From the NCBI GenBank assembly GCA_030248065.1, contig JASAMV010004006.1, positions 28,749 through 92,748 of the forward strand: a DNA stretch of 64,000 nt, in the 5' to 3' direction. The DNA is from Rhynchonema sp. JSB1_4 (taxonomy: Eukaryota > Nematoda > Chromadorea > Monhysterida > Xyalidae). Positions 11,059 to 21,676 of this stretch are shown here, piece after piece; the first letter of the stretch is position 1; each line of letters begins with the position of its first letter. The position numbers and the translations under genes were made by a program. The notes below the pieces were generated by a model. The model did not search any database and was not told the origin of the DNA. It saw nothing but the letters and a program-made list of their open reading frames with translations.

Positions 11059-14000
11059 ATGAAGTGCAACCAGCTAATCATTCCAATATCGTTGTTGTTG
11101 AATCTGGATAGCGTAATCGCCCATTCGGTGGTCGATTCAGATCTGTGCCAGTGGTGGGAATTCTATGATGTGACATGTGAGGATAATTATAAATGTGGCA
11201 ACGTGGTGGACCTCGTCCACGCATGCGAAACGGACGAGTCTATGCCTGGCCACTTTTGCTGTGACAGTTGTCGCAGACTTGCACCCAGTAAGACACGCCT
11301 ATTATACATTGCCAACATCGGTACTATTTAAAAAATATTTATTTAATTTGTGTTCATTTTGTTCTTTTTTATGTTCTGTAGAGTCGTCACCCTGAAGGTC
11401 AGCGGCCGGATTGCGAATATATTCGCTATGTATTGACGATCCAAGGGGCCTCTGGTATTATACACTGTAACAATTGCTGGGTTCAATAATAAGTAGGGTT
11501 CGTGTCGGATTTTGAAGTGTTTTTGAATCCCGATCCATAAAATTTTACAACTAACCTCGATCCCGGTCCCGAATTATAATCTCAATTCCGACTGTTTTTG
11601 AGATTAGCACTTTCCGAACCTGTTCGTTAGGCCGCACTCAGACAAACGCGAAAAGCGAAAAGTTCAGCACAACAGCAACTCCTTAACCACGGGCCTAAAC
11701 CACAGTGATGCTCTAACAAAATGTTTCAGAGGCTGTTTGGCGTGCGCTGTGGATGATGACTACGCTGAAAAACTTTTTGCTTTTCGCTTTTCGCGTTTGT
11801 CTGAGTGCGGCCTAAAACTTTGACTCAAAATTGGTGGTAGCGCAATCATCTCGTCACGTTTTTATTCCTCAGATGGAACGTAGGAAACGACAACAAACGC
11901 TAACGTGTATAGCGCAAAAAATAAAAAATCTATCGCATTGTGAATTACGGTAGAATGCAAGTAAGCAGGATAAAAAACGCAATATCGACATAAACACAAT
12001 CCACAGTATGCACAAGTACGTATCTGAGCTGTTCCGTACTTGAGAAGAACCATGTAGTGCAACACGTAGTGTCACACGCACCCACGCACGCGCAATGCAT
12101 GACACAGTGTGCAGCCAGTGTACGCAGACAGGTCCAGCTCGTTGACCGGTTCTTCTTAACTGCGGAAAGGATGTTGCCAACTTTTATTTGCTTTCACTAG
12201 TCAGCATCACCATACGCGACCCCAAACTGATCCGGAGATGACCATTCCACTTTCAAAACAACAGCAAACCAAGATAAATTATTATTCCTTGACTCAACAA
12301 CAAGAGCACAAGCGCTCCATGGCGGACGTGACTTCACAAAACCGATGGCCTAAGCTACAAAAAATAGAACAACAGCCTGCCACGCAGCTAAACAGCAGAT
12401 AAGTCTGAGAAAAATCGCAGCAAAAGTGACCGCCTCGCCGCGCCCTGCCGAACCCGAACCCTTCATGGCCCGAACCGAAGCTTCAAAGCAATTTGAATGT
12501 GGAGCGACAGGAGCGCACTTAAATAGAGCCAGGGCGTCCTGAGATTGACTGCGATTCTGTTGCTGACGGTGATAAGTCCTTTGGACCTTAGGGTAACCAA
12601 GGAGAAATCGCTGAGCACTAATTTTCCAGTTATTGGATCACTGTATGCTGTGATCCCTCCTTTTAGCAAACCTATGCTGATGGATCTCAGAAATAAAAAA
12701 AACTACGGCAACCGCTCAGGCACGGACTTGGGCACACGACGGGAGGGAAAAAATTTTTTATGGGTTCCCGAATCCCGAACTTTTTCCAATGCCGACACAC
12801 TGGCCCCATCCCGATCGCAAAAATTTATCATCTAACGCAAATACCAACAACAATCTGTTGACATTTCTACGCAGAGAATTGTACGGATGGCAGCGACTGT
12901 ACGATTTACGGCACGAATTCGTGTGGCAACGGACCAAATGTTGTGTGTCACGCAACGGGAGAAGTGTGGGACGTTGCTCCTCACACAAACAAGCCCGTCC
13001 GAATATGTCATTGCAACGGGGAACGTTCGTTTGCATCAATTTTGAATTGCATTAGTACAGATGGCACCGCGCCCGAGTATCCGAACCAAATGGTCGCAAT
13101 ATCTGGCGGGGGAGTATCTGAAAACCCACAGGGGCCATGCCCCCTCTGATCCATTGAAAGGAGTCACCGTTAGGGAGGAAGAATAAGAAAGGAGTTTCAC
13201 TCTGATACACTTCAAAAGTCCAAATAGCGCGCGCATCAGATAAAGTTCATTTTCAAAGAAATTTGGCTTTCGCGTGCGTAAAAAATGCCAAAACTTCGCG
13301 CGCATTATCACTTTTTATATACATAATTGGTGTAAAAAACGCGAAATTTAAGCAAACGCCAGATAAATATGACTTTCAAAAATGAAACAAGCACTAAACA
13401 AAAACGCCTTTTGGATTTGGCCCCTCCCTTTGCCAAAAGCTCGATCCGCCCTTGATACCTCCGTTCCTCAAGGTGTATATAATCGTGTTCTTTTAAAACT
13501 CGTGACTCTGTGCATGGGTTGCTTATGGCCAGGCTGAATACTAACTTCTATAAAGCAAGTAAGTTGTACTCAAAGGTTGTGGCGCTTGTCGCACATAATG
13601 AGTTGATCACTGGCGTGTTTCGGATCCAACATCTGCTGACCCATTGGTTTCCGCCCGAAGCTGCGGTGGGCAGATTCCAAAAAGCACCAAAATCCCACAG
13701 CCAGCTTATTGGTCGACTGAAACAATACATACGGTGCTGCCAGTGATCCCCCTTTAGTACAACGTTGAGGTCGCATGATCCTAACCTCGCCGCAGTCAAC
13801 AACTGGTTATGCGTGCTGCAGGCACTACGACCTTGAATCCGTAATTCTGTGAACTCTTGTTCAAACGTTGTTCTTGCTAGTACAGCCTGTGAGGACTTAT
13901 ATCCGGAACAATGCCCGGCGCATGTTGACCAATGTCACGACTCGGACCTCATCAAGGCACAATGCTGCGCCACGTGCAAAAACGCGTCGTGTGAGTCAAG

Positions 14001-17000
14001 GGCACAATGGGGTTCTCATTTGCATTCTCCGCCTGATATCTCACCTGATTTGTGAATGAATAAATAAGTTTCAGCTGAGTGCACTGAAGGAAGGATTTGT
14101 ACCAAACATGGTGTGGAGGCATGTGGCCCGGGGCCGAATGTTGTGTGCTACGAAACGGGCTGGCACGTTGATGGTGTACCTGTAAGGAAATGTGGTTGTA
14201 ATGGCCCACGTTGGTTGATGTTGACATAATCTGTACTGTCTGTTGCCTTACGTAAGTTCGAAATGACAGACCAATCGTAACCCGACGAGGCACAATTGCA
14301 GCTTGCGATGACAAGTGGGGAGATACTTGTGCTCACCTCAGTGACCATTGCTCGGACTGGGATGACGTAAAAGACAATTGTTGTGCAACTTGCAAAAGCC
14401 AACCCCGTATGTATCAATACTAAAAACAGTAATCTGTTAATCTAACAGTCTACACATTAAGCGACGTGAAACATTTGTCAATCTGTTTGTTCAGCGGAAT
14501 GCGTTGAGGGCAGAATGTGCACGAGGAAAGGTATATCTGCGTGTGGCCCGGGGCCGAATGTTGTGTGTCATGAAACGGGATGGAGCAGTAACGGTGTACC
14601 AGTGAAAAAATGCGGTTGCAATGGCCCACGTGGGTTGTTTCAAATCATATCCATTGTCAATTTTCAATTCTTCAGTATCTTCGTTGCAGCATGCGCAGAC
14701 AAGTGGTTGAACTGTGAAGATTACAAAAATGCGTGCTTCGATAGTGATCAAGTGAAGGACAACTGTTGTGCCACATGTAAAAAAGAGCCAAGTACGAACG
14801 TTACACGTGTTATTCAGTGTTTTTTGTGAAAGAATAACATTCAACATTTTCTCAGAGGAGTGCGTGGAGGGAAGGCTTTGCACCATCAAGGATCTTGATG
14901 CATGTGGCTCGGGGCCGAACGTTGTGTGCTATAAAACTGGATGGAGCAGTAACGGTGTTCACGTGAAGAAATGTGGTTGCAATGGCCCACGTTGGTTAAA
15001 GCTTCAGACATACATAGTTATGGTACATCTCCAAGTCAGCAGCACAAATTATTTCCTGTTATCTTCATTGAAGCATGCGTGGACAGGTGGTCGAACTGCG
15101 AAGATTACAAGAATGCGTGCTTCGATAGTGATCAAGTGAAGGACAACTGTTGCGCCACGTGTGAAAAAGAGCCAAGTACGAACGTTATGCATGTTATTTT
15201 CAGTGTTTTTGTGAAAGAATAACATTCAACATTTTCTCAGAGGAGTGCGTGGAGGGAAGACTTTGCACCATCAAGGATATTGATGCATGTGGCTCGGGGC
15301 CGAACGTTGTGTGCTATAAAACTGGATGGAGCAGTAACGGTGTTCCCGTGAAGAAATGTGGTTGCAATGGCCCACGTTGGTTAAAGCTTCAGACAGGGTT
15401 ATGGTACATCTCCAAGTCAGCAGCACAAATTATTCCCTGTTATCTTCATTGCAGCATGCGTGGACAGGTGGTCGAACTGCGAAGATCACAAAAATGGGTG
15501 CTTCGATAGTGATCAAGTGAAGGACAACTGTTGTGCCACATGTAAAAAAGAGCCAAGTACGAACGTTACACGTGTTATTCAGTGTTTTCTTGTGAAAGAA
15601 TAACATTCAACATTTTCTCAGAGGAGTGCGTGGAGGAGAGGCTTTGCACCATCAAGGATCTTGATGCATGTGGCTCGGGGCCGAACGTTGTGTGCTATAA
15701 AACTGGATGGAGCAGTAACGGTGTTCACGTGAAGAAATGTGGTTGCAATGGCCTACGTTGGTTAAAGCTTCAGACATGGTTATGGTACATCTCCAAGTCA
15801 GCAGCACAAATTATTCCCTGTTATCTTCATTGAAGCATGCGTGGACAGGTGGTCGAACTGCGAAGATTACAAGAATGCGTGCTTCGATAGTGATCAAGTG
15901 AAGGACAACTGTTGCGCCACGTGTGAAAAAGAGCCAAGTACGAACGTTATGCATGTTATTTTCAGTGTTTTTGTGAAAGAATAACATTCAACATTTTCTC
16001 AGAGGAGTGCGTGGAGGGAAGACTTTGCACCATCAAGGATCTTGATGCATGTGGCTCGGGGCCGAACGTTGTGTGCTATAAAACTGGATGGAGCAGTAAC
16101 GGTGTTCCCGTGAAGAAATGTGGTTGCAATGGCCTACGTTGGTTAAAGCTTCAGACATGGTTATGGTACATCTCCAAGTCAGCAGCACAAATTATTCCCT
16201 GTTATCTTCATTGAAGCATGCGTGGACAGGTGGTCGAACTGCGAAGATCACAAAAATGGGTGCTTCGATAGTGATCAAGTGAAGGACAACTGTTGTGCCA
16301 CATGTAAAAAAGAGCCAAGTACGAACGTTACACGTGTTATTCAGTGTTTTCTTGTGAAAGAATAACATTCAACATTTTCTCAGAGGAGTGCGTGGAGGAG
16401 AGGCTTTGCACCATCAAGGATCTTGATGCATGTGGCTCGGGGCCGAACGTTGTGTGCTATAAAACTGGATGGAGCAGTAACGGTGTTCACGTGAAGAAAT
16501 GTGGTTGCAATGGCCTACGTTGGTTAAAGCTTCAGACATGGTTATGGTACATCTCCAAGTCAGCAGCACAAATTATTCCCTGTTATCTTCATTGAAGCAT
16601 GCGTGGACAGGTGGTCGAACTGCGAAGATTACAAGAATGCGTGCTTCGATAGTGATCAAGTGAAGGACAACTGTTGCGCCACGTGTGAAAAAGAGCCAAG
16701 TACGAACGTTATGCATGTTATTTTCAGTGTTTTTGTGAAAGAATAACATTCAACATTTTCTCAGAGGAGTGCGTGGAGGGAAGACTTTGCACCATCAAGG
16801 ATCTTGATGCATGTGGCTCGGGGCCGAACGTTGTGTGCTATAAAACTGGATGGAGCAGTAACGGTGTTCCCGTGAAGAAATGTGGTTGCAATGGCCTACG
16901 TTGGTTAAAGCTTCAGACATGGTTATGGTACATCTCCAAGTCAGCAGCACATATTATTCCCTGTTATCTTCATTGAAGCATGCGTGGACAGGTGGTCGAA

Positions 17001-20000
17001 CTGCGAAGATTACAAGAATGCGTGCTTCGATAGTGATCAAGTGAAGGACAACTGTTGCGCCACGTGTGAAAGCGAACCAAGTACCATCAGTATTATCCGA
17101 TAAAGACCTGTTCTTTACTGCAGTCGACGTAAGTCGTTGGCAATCGTAGTCGACGACTGTATGCAGGTAGACAACCTCCAATAATTTCCAGCAATGTCTG
17201 GCCCAGATTCTGAAATATGAGATTTGCAGCATGTCTACGACTGCCCAATTCGATTTCGACCTGCAGGCGCAGACGGCGGTTGACAAGGTTATCGTCAGTG
17301 CGAATGCACCAGAGACTTATGTATACTTGCGGGACCACAAAAACAAACACGAGCTAGTTTAACGCTCGCGTAAAACATTCCTGCTTACGTCAGCAGTAGT
17401 GCACAGGCGGGAGTGGAAGGGGTAAAGGAATCGGTCCCACTTTCCACCCCGTCTCACTTTCCACCCATATCCCACTTTCCATCCAATATGTGAAAAGCTA
17501 CATCTGTACGGGAAACTTGGTAAGAAAGTTGGCAATAGACTTTGGGCTAATTTATAGCACCGAATCGGCCATCCCAAATCACCATCGGCGGCATCGGGCT
17601 AAAACATAAACTGGTCTGACTTGCACATATAAACCGCCTATCACACAAAATTTGACGCTGATTCCAAATATGCTAGTTCTTTTCTCATCCAACATGGTAG
17701 AACCTGTCGTTTATGTTGTTTGCGGCCAAATGCAAGGTGTACATACCCACATCACTGAATGATGTGCGGAATGCATGTGCAGTGCACCCAGCAGCAGCCA
17801 GTTTCGGAATTTGATGGTATCCCCAAATTACCACACACCGCACGTACGCAACATCCGATGGGGTACATCCCATACCCCGATGGTAACAACGGTGATCTCA
17901 TATCTCATTCTTATGACGTCGGATTGCAGTGAAGCAACCACCAGGCGAATCAGCGCAACATTTTGGACCCATACAGTACATTAGATTTGCTCAAGATCCG
18001 ATCTAAAGTCCGATGCCATCCATGGTGACCACCTTGACCTCATAACTCCTTCGTGCTATGTATGTCGGATTAGAACGAAACTAGCATGTTTGGAATCAGC
18101 GTCAAATTTTGTGTGATAGGCGGTTTATATGTGCAAGTCAGACCAGTTTATGTTTTAGCCCGATGCCGCCGATGGTGATTCGGGATGGCCGATTCGGTGC
18201 TAGAAACTAGCCCAAAGTCCATTACTAACTTTTTTACCGTGTTTCACATACAGATGCAGCTTTTCACATATTGGGTGGAAAGATTGATGGGTGAAAAGTG
18301 AGACGGGATGGAAAGTGAGACGGGATGGAAAGTGAGACGAGATGGAAAGTGAGACGGGGTGGAAAGTGGGACTCACTGCGGGTAAAGCTACGCAGCCAGT
18401 GCACACAATACGAGTCGCGCAGTGCAACATGTCTACTTTTCCCCGTTTCGACCTGCTCTCGTAGACGGGCGCAGCGCACCGGGTGCAAGATTGTCGCGCC
18501 GCGATTTTCAGGTTTTGACGGAAATTGACGATAAAACGTCAGGGTGGGTTGTTCATCATTTGTGTATGAAGGCCTGGTCTTCCGTACTTTTCGTGTTATG
18601 CTGATTTCAACTAAAACTGTCCGTGCAACGCTTTTCTCACTGCTTCAGGGACTTTTTGCAAGCGTTATACATATTGTCAACGTGACAGCTGGTTGTTGTT
18701 ATTGGTTGAATTCTCCTTAAACTTCTGTTTCTAATGGGCGAGCCGAAGTTTTCAAAAACATTTTGTATGCAGCGTACGGGCTTCAAACATTGCATGAGTC
18801 TCCGTCATCGGGCCAGTGCACGAGTCACAGTGGAGTACGTCCCACAGTTACTAAACCCGAAACTCAACCTTTGAAACATTCGGGTAACAGGCACGCGCGC
18901 AGCCTGCCAACCAGTCAGGCAGCTACATACATGGAATGTTTCAGAACTACATATGAGTGATTAGTGTTCGCGTTTAGAACTTAACAAACTACGGGTCGTA
19001 TTTATTGCGCGGCAGCGAATTTAAGAATTTTGCACACTGAGGCTCGTGCTTTCAAAGCAGAATGTGAAGGAGACTTTCTATTAACAACAGCCAGCTAGCA
19101 AATACTGTAGGGGTCGAAAAACATCCCTGAAATAAACTGACTAAACCTAAGTTTATGGACAATTTTGCTTGGAATCAACAACATGGAAGACGCAGGCATT
19201 CTTGAAATCATTGATGGTGAACAACAACCAATGTATTCGTCACGCGCTAAAAAAATACATCGTTTTGCCCCAACAATGAACTTCGTCAAAGATGTGCCCT
19301 AGTCACTTCAAGGCTGTGTCGACTACGATTACTTGCAGCTTGCGTCGACCACCTTAGAATCAGTCAAAATCTACATCGATTATTTTTCAGCGGGATGCGT
19401 GGAAGATAGGATATGTAGCACCAAGGGTGTGAGTGCATGTGGCCTGGGGCCGAATGTTGTGTGCTATGAAACGGGATGGAGCAGTAACCGTGTACCCCTG
19501 AAGAAATGTAGTTGTAACGGCCCACGTTGGTTGATCTTTCGAATCCATGCTTTCTGAGGTTTCAAGTTAACAGTGTCACATGTTTGCAGCATGCGTGGAC
19601 AACGCTGCGTGGTCTCGGATTTGCGCTAAATACTTCGAGTTTTGCCACAAACATGATGGTCTGACAGCCAACTGTTGCGCCACGTGCAAAAATCGTCAGT
19701 TTATATTTCGGGTTACTAGACTAGCTCGTTCGTACTCAGCATCAGCAGTGGCTTGTAGCTAAAGCTTGGTTTAGACTTCAGAGTAATTCACAGGAAATGA
19801 TGTGATGAACTGACATGGACCTGAGATAATTAAAAACTGCTGACGGAAAACTCAGACCAGCGTTCTGTTGAGAGATACAGCATCAATGTTGACCTGAACA
19901 CGTCAACTTACGAAGCGCACTTGCACAGTGAAAGTGCATTTGTTACGAACCGTTTTCCCAACTTTAAGGGTACGATTCAAGTAAGTGACAGCAAAACAAT

Positions 20001-20134
20001 TAGCTCATGTTTTCACACACATTCCAGCACCATGTTTTGACAAATATACCAATTGGTGCGCCAACTGGGTCCCATACTGTCACCACCCTGATGTTCGCAA
20101 AGGATGCCGAAAAACCTGTGGATTATGTTCTTGA
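11059..20134 (+). CDS. Secreted multi-module cysteine-rich protein 1 (alternating B and ShKT-like A modules, 909 aa)
   Basis: 22 exons sum to 2730 nt with no frame break. Exon 1 (11059-11287) gives a signal peptide and a first A-like module. B exons: 12875-13024, 14075-14209, 14495-14629, 14856-14990, 15241-15375, 15622-15756, 16003-16137, 16384-16518, 16765-16899, 19391-19525. A exons: 13886-13990, 14302-14406, 14690-14791, 15074-15175, 15455-15556, 15836-15937, 16217-16318, 16598-16699, 16979-17080, 19590-19694. Last exon 20028-20134 is a canonical ShKT domain (C..D....C..W...C, then KTCGLC) and stop. Module A is C-x6/7-C-x6-C-x9-CC-x2-C; module B is C-x5-C-x7-C-x7-C-x(8-19)-C-x-C with GPNVVCY and CGCNGP. 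All internal exons are phase 1-1. ShKT domains are common in nematode secreted proteins and also occur in cnidarian toxins; function here is unknown. Exon reality is inferred from conservation between copies. Confidence 0.75.
11490..12835. mobile_element. hAT-related repeat region in intron 1 of cysteine-module gene 1
   Basis: Blocks of degenerate GATCCCG/AATCCCGA repeats at about 11500-11595 and 12755-12830 match the terminal blocks of the better-preserved hAT-type element at 29528-30492. The ends are worn and I could not identify target duplications. The intervening 1.1 kb holds another inverted repeat (11632-11814) and no recognisable transposase. Confidence 0.4.
11632..11814. mobile_element. 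MITE with TIR TAGGCCGCACTCAGAC
   Basis: The terminal repeats of about 37 bp read TAGGCCGCACTCAGAC, then AAACGCGAAAAGCGAAAAG, with the complement at the right end. The element is flanked by T/A bases that allow a TA or TTA-type duplication. About 180 bp, non-coding, nested in the larger repeat region. Confidence 0.7.
14856..17080 (+). repeat. Tandem array of 381-bp exon-pair units (higher-order 762-bp repeat)
   Basis: Each unit holds one B exon, an intron, one A exon and an intron. B exon starts are at 14856, 15241, 15622, 16003, 16384 and 16765, so spacing is 385 then 381 bp four times. Alternate units match best (15241 with 16003; 15622 with 16384), differing mainly at GVHV/GVPV and EDYKNAC/EDHKNGC positions, giving a 762-bp higher-order repeat. 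The near identity, introns included, points to very recent unequal exchange within gene 1. Confidence 0.9.
17437..18372. mobile_element. Large foldback element in a gene-1 intron
   Basis: Arms at about 17437-17690 and 18060-18372 are inverted copies, sharing GTGTGATAGGCGGTTTATATG, CCGATGCCGCCGATGG-like and CACATATTGGGTGGAAAG blocks. The right arm carries four copies of an 18-bp tandem motif (GGATGGAAAGTGAGACGG) that is shorter in the left arm. The spacer of about 370 bp has no recognisable coding content. It lies in the 2.3 kb intron 17081-19390. Confidence 0.75.
18860..19040. repeat. Dispersed repeat, copy a
   Basis: This block matches 51740-51890: both contain TTTGAAACATTCGG, GGCACGC or ACACAAGCAGC, CAGGCAGC, AATGTTTCAGAACT, GTTCGTGTT-like and GAATTTA..AATTT segments in the same order. 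Identity by eye is roughly 65-75%. No coding content. Confidence 0.5.
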
Positions 20135-20511
20135 TTGTAAAAGTCGTCCACGGCTGGCTGTCGGCGACATTTAACTGTGTGACGTGTGATCTTGATTAAA
20201 TGCCAAAGATTATGCTTTTATGTGCACTGCAAAACATGCAAGCAGTCCTGTTTAATTTTGTTAGTTTTTCTTCTTTATGTTGTTTCTGCCTTTTTGTATC
20301 GACAGTAAGTACTGTCCCATGTCATTGTCATGCTTCCACATTTGCCGGAAAGAGCGAGGTGTGAAGACCCCAAAGATATTTGCAGCCGCAAATTTAGTCT
20401 GGGATTTACTCGAAACGCTTTCGACTAACAGTGATAGTGCACAACACAAGGAAGATGAGGAGAAACAAACTAAATTTTTTTCTTGGGCTGCAAAGAATAT
20501 ACTGTGGGGGC

Positions 20512-20606
20512 AATTTTCGAAAAAATGTAAACAAGAGTGGGTGTAAAGGTCTGCGTGAAATCCGGTCGAAAGCTCGGTCGATGTAAGCTCGATAGTCAAC
20601 GACAGC
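20512..20606. mobile_element. Decayed half of foldback MITE family 1
   Basis: It resembles one arm of the family (AATTTTCGAAAAAATGTAAA, GGGTGTAAAGGTC, GGTCGAAAGCTCGGTCG) with many differences and no opposite arm. Downstream of gene 1. Confidence 0.6.
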
Positions 20607-20744
20607 TTCGTAACCTGACTTCATATCGGAGAAAATGTCTTGTTGAAAGTCTCATTTCATGTGACCGTGGTTGTTTCGAAATCTACGAAATCGAATCAAC
20701 AATAAATTTACGGGAAATAAGCATAGTTGAATTCCGATTTAGCG

Positions 20745-21078
20745 TACCTATAATAACGGGGAGCGCATGTACAGTATGTATTATACATTTCAAAATCCTT
20801 TGTGAACAAAACATGGCTTTCTTCGACTGGGGCTCGAACCCAGGTCCTCCGCCTAGCCGGGGCATACATACTGTAGCTCTACCGACTGAGCTATCGAAGT
20901 GCCTGCCCTTGGACGCAAAGTTTTTGGTCATATACATACGCAATTGTGATTTCTGTCCTGAGCAATGCCCCGGTTAGGCGGAGGTCCTTGAATTCGAGCC
21001 CCAGTCTTAGGAAGCCATTTTTTGTTCACAAAGGATTTTGTAATGTGCATGCCCTCCCCGTTATTATTCAACATAGTC
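20745..21078. repeat. Inverted repeat carrying tRNA-like arms
   Basis: The left arm (about 20745-20870) and right arm (about 20963-21078) are inverted copies, sharing TTTGTGAACAAA, GCCGGGGCAT/ATGCCCCGGT, GAGCCCCAGTC and AACGGGG/CCCCGTT segments. The left arm includes most of the tRNA-like sequence; the right arm holds a mutated copy of its B-box half. Confidence 0.65.
20821..20899 (-). tRNA. tRNA-like gene or tRNA-derived element (probably pseudogene)
   Basis: On the minus strand it begins CTTCGAT and ends GTCGAAG, a 7-bp acceptor pairing with one G-U. The A box (TAGCTCAGTCGGTAGAGC) and B box (GGTTCGAGCCC) are excellent, and the T stem CTGGG/CCCAG is perfect. The 32 nt between the D and T arms do not fold into a normal anticodon arm, so no anticodon can be assigned. 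It lies in an inverted repeat, so a SINE-like or MITE-captured tRNA is likelier than a working tRNA. Confidence 0.5.
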
Positions 21079-21229
21079 TGCTAACAACAAGCAAACTCCC
21101 CCTAACGTATACAATACAGTACATACCTATGTATGTACAATGTACATATATACGTAAGTCATAACCGATAAAATGGGTTCGGCTCCAGCTGTAGCCTGTT
21201 AGCGTAAAACTACACATTGGGTGTAAAAC

Positions 21230-21605
21230 TACACATTGGAATCGCCCTGGGTAGTAGACAACGAACTAAGCAGACGCCACCAATACGACATAATTCTGAT
21301 TTCTGTGATGATCCGATTAAAACTCTCAAGATCATATTTACCGCAATACTGTATGGTAGATTATGCCCTATACATATTACATGTATATACAGATCGGGTG
21401 GCATTCATAAAGTTATCCAGTTTGCATTAGTGGGACTGACTGATCCAGACCATGCATTTTTGTATGACGATCATTTCCAAACAGAAATAGCTCAATTCAG
21501 ACCACTGTGTTTAATACCCGGCTTATTATATTATATGGCGTTTATCTCTGGCTCATATATACATACATATATGTACATGGATATTTTATCGTACTTCTTC
21601 TCTTA
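21230..21605 (+). other. Block homologous to 25725-26060, possibly a gene relic
   Basis: Segments such as CTCAATTCA..CCAC, TGGGACTG/TGAGACTGGCC and GCATTTTTG occur in the same order here and at 25725-26060. One lies shortly after gene 1 and the other shortly after gene 2, so the duplication that made genes 1 and 2 probably carried it along. An open frame covers it (21217-21606) but differs in content from that of the second copy. Confidence 0.35.
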
Positions 21606-21676
21606 GCTACTGCTCTTAACCGCCAGCACATCACAGAATAAACGGCAGTTCGCCTCATATCTTTTCTGAGAGACAT

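Noticed and set aside
14768..16976. Long open frames running from B exons through GTTGG sites into RWLK..
   Set aside because: The first two bases after CNGP are a GT donor conserved in all copies; the continuation is intron readthrough, as shown by phase-consistent joining to A exons.
14856..17080. CRISPR-like array
   Set aside because: Repeats are 381 bp exon-intron units in a eukaryotic gene, not short repeats with unique spacers.
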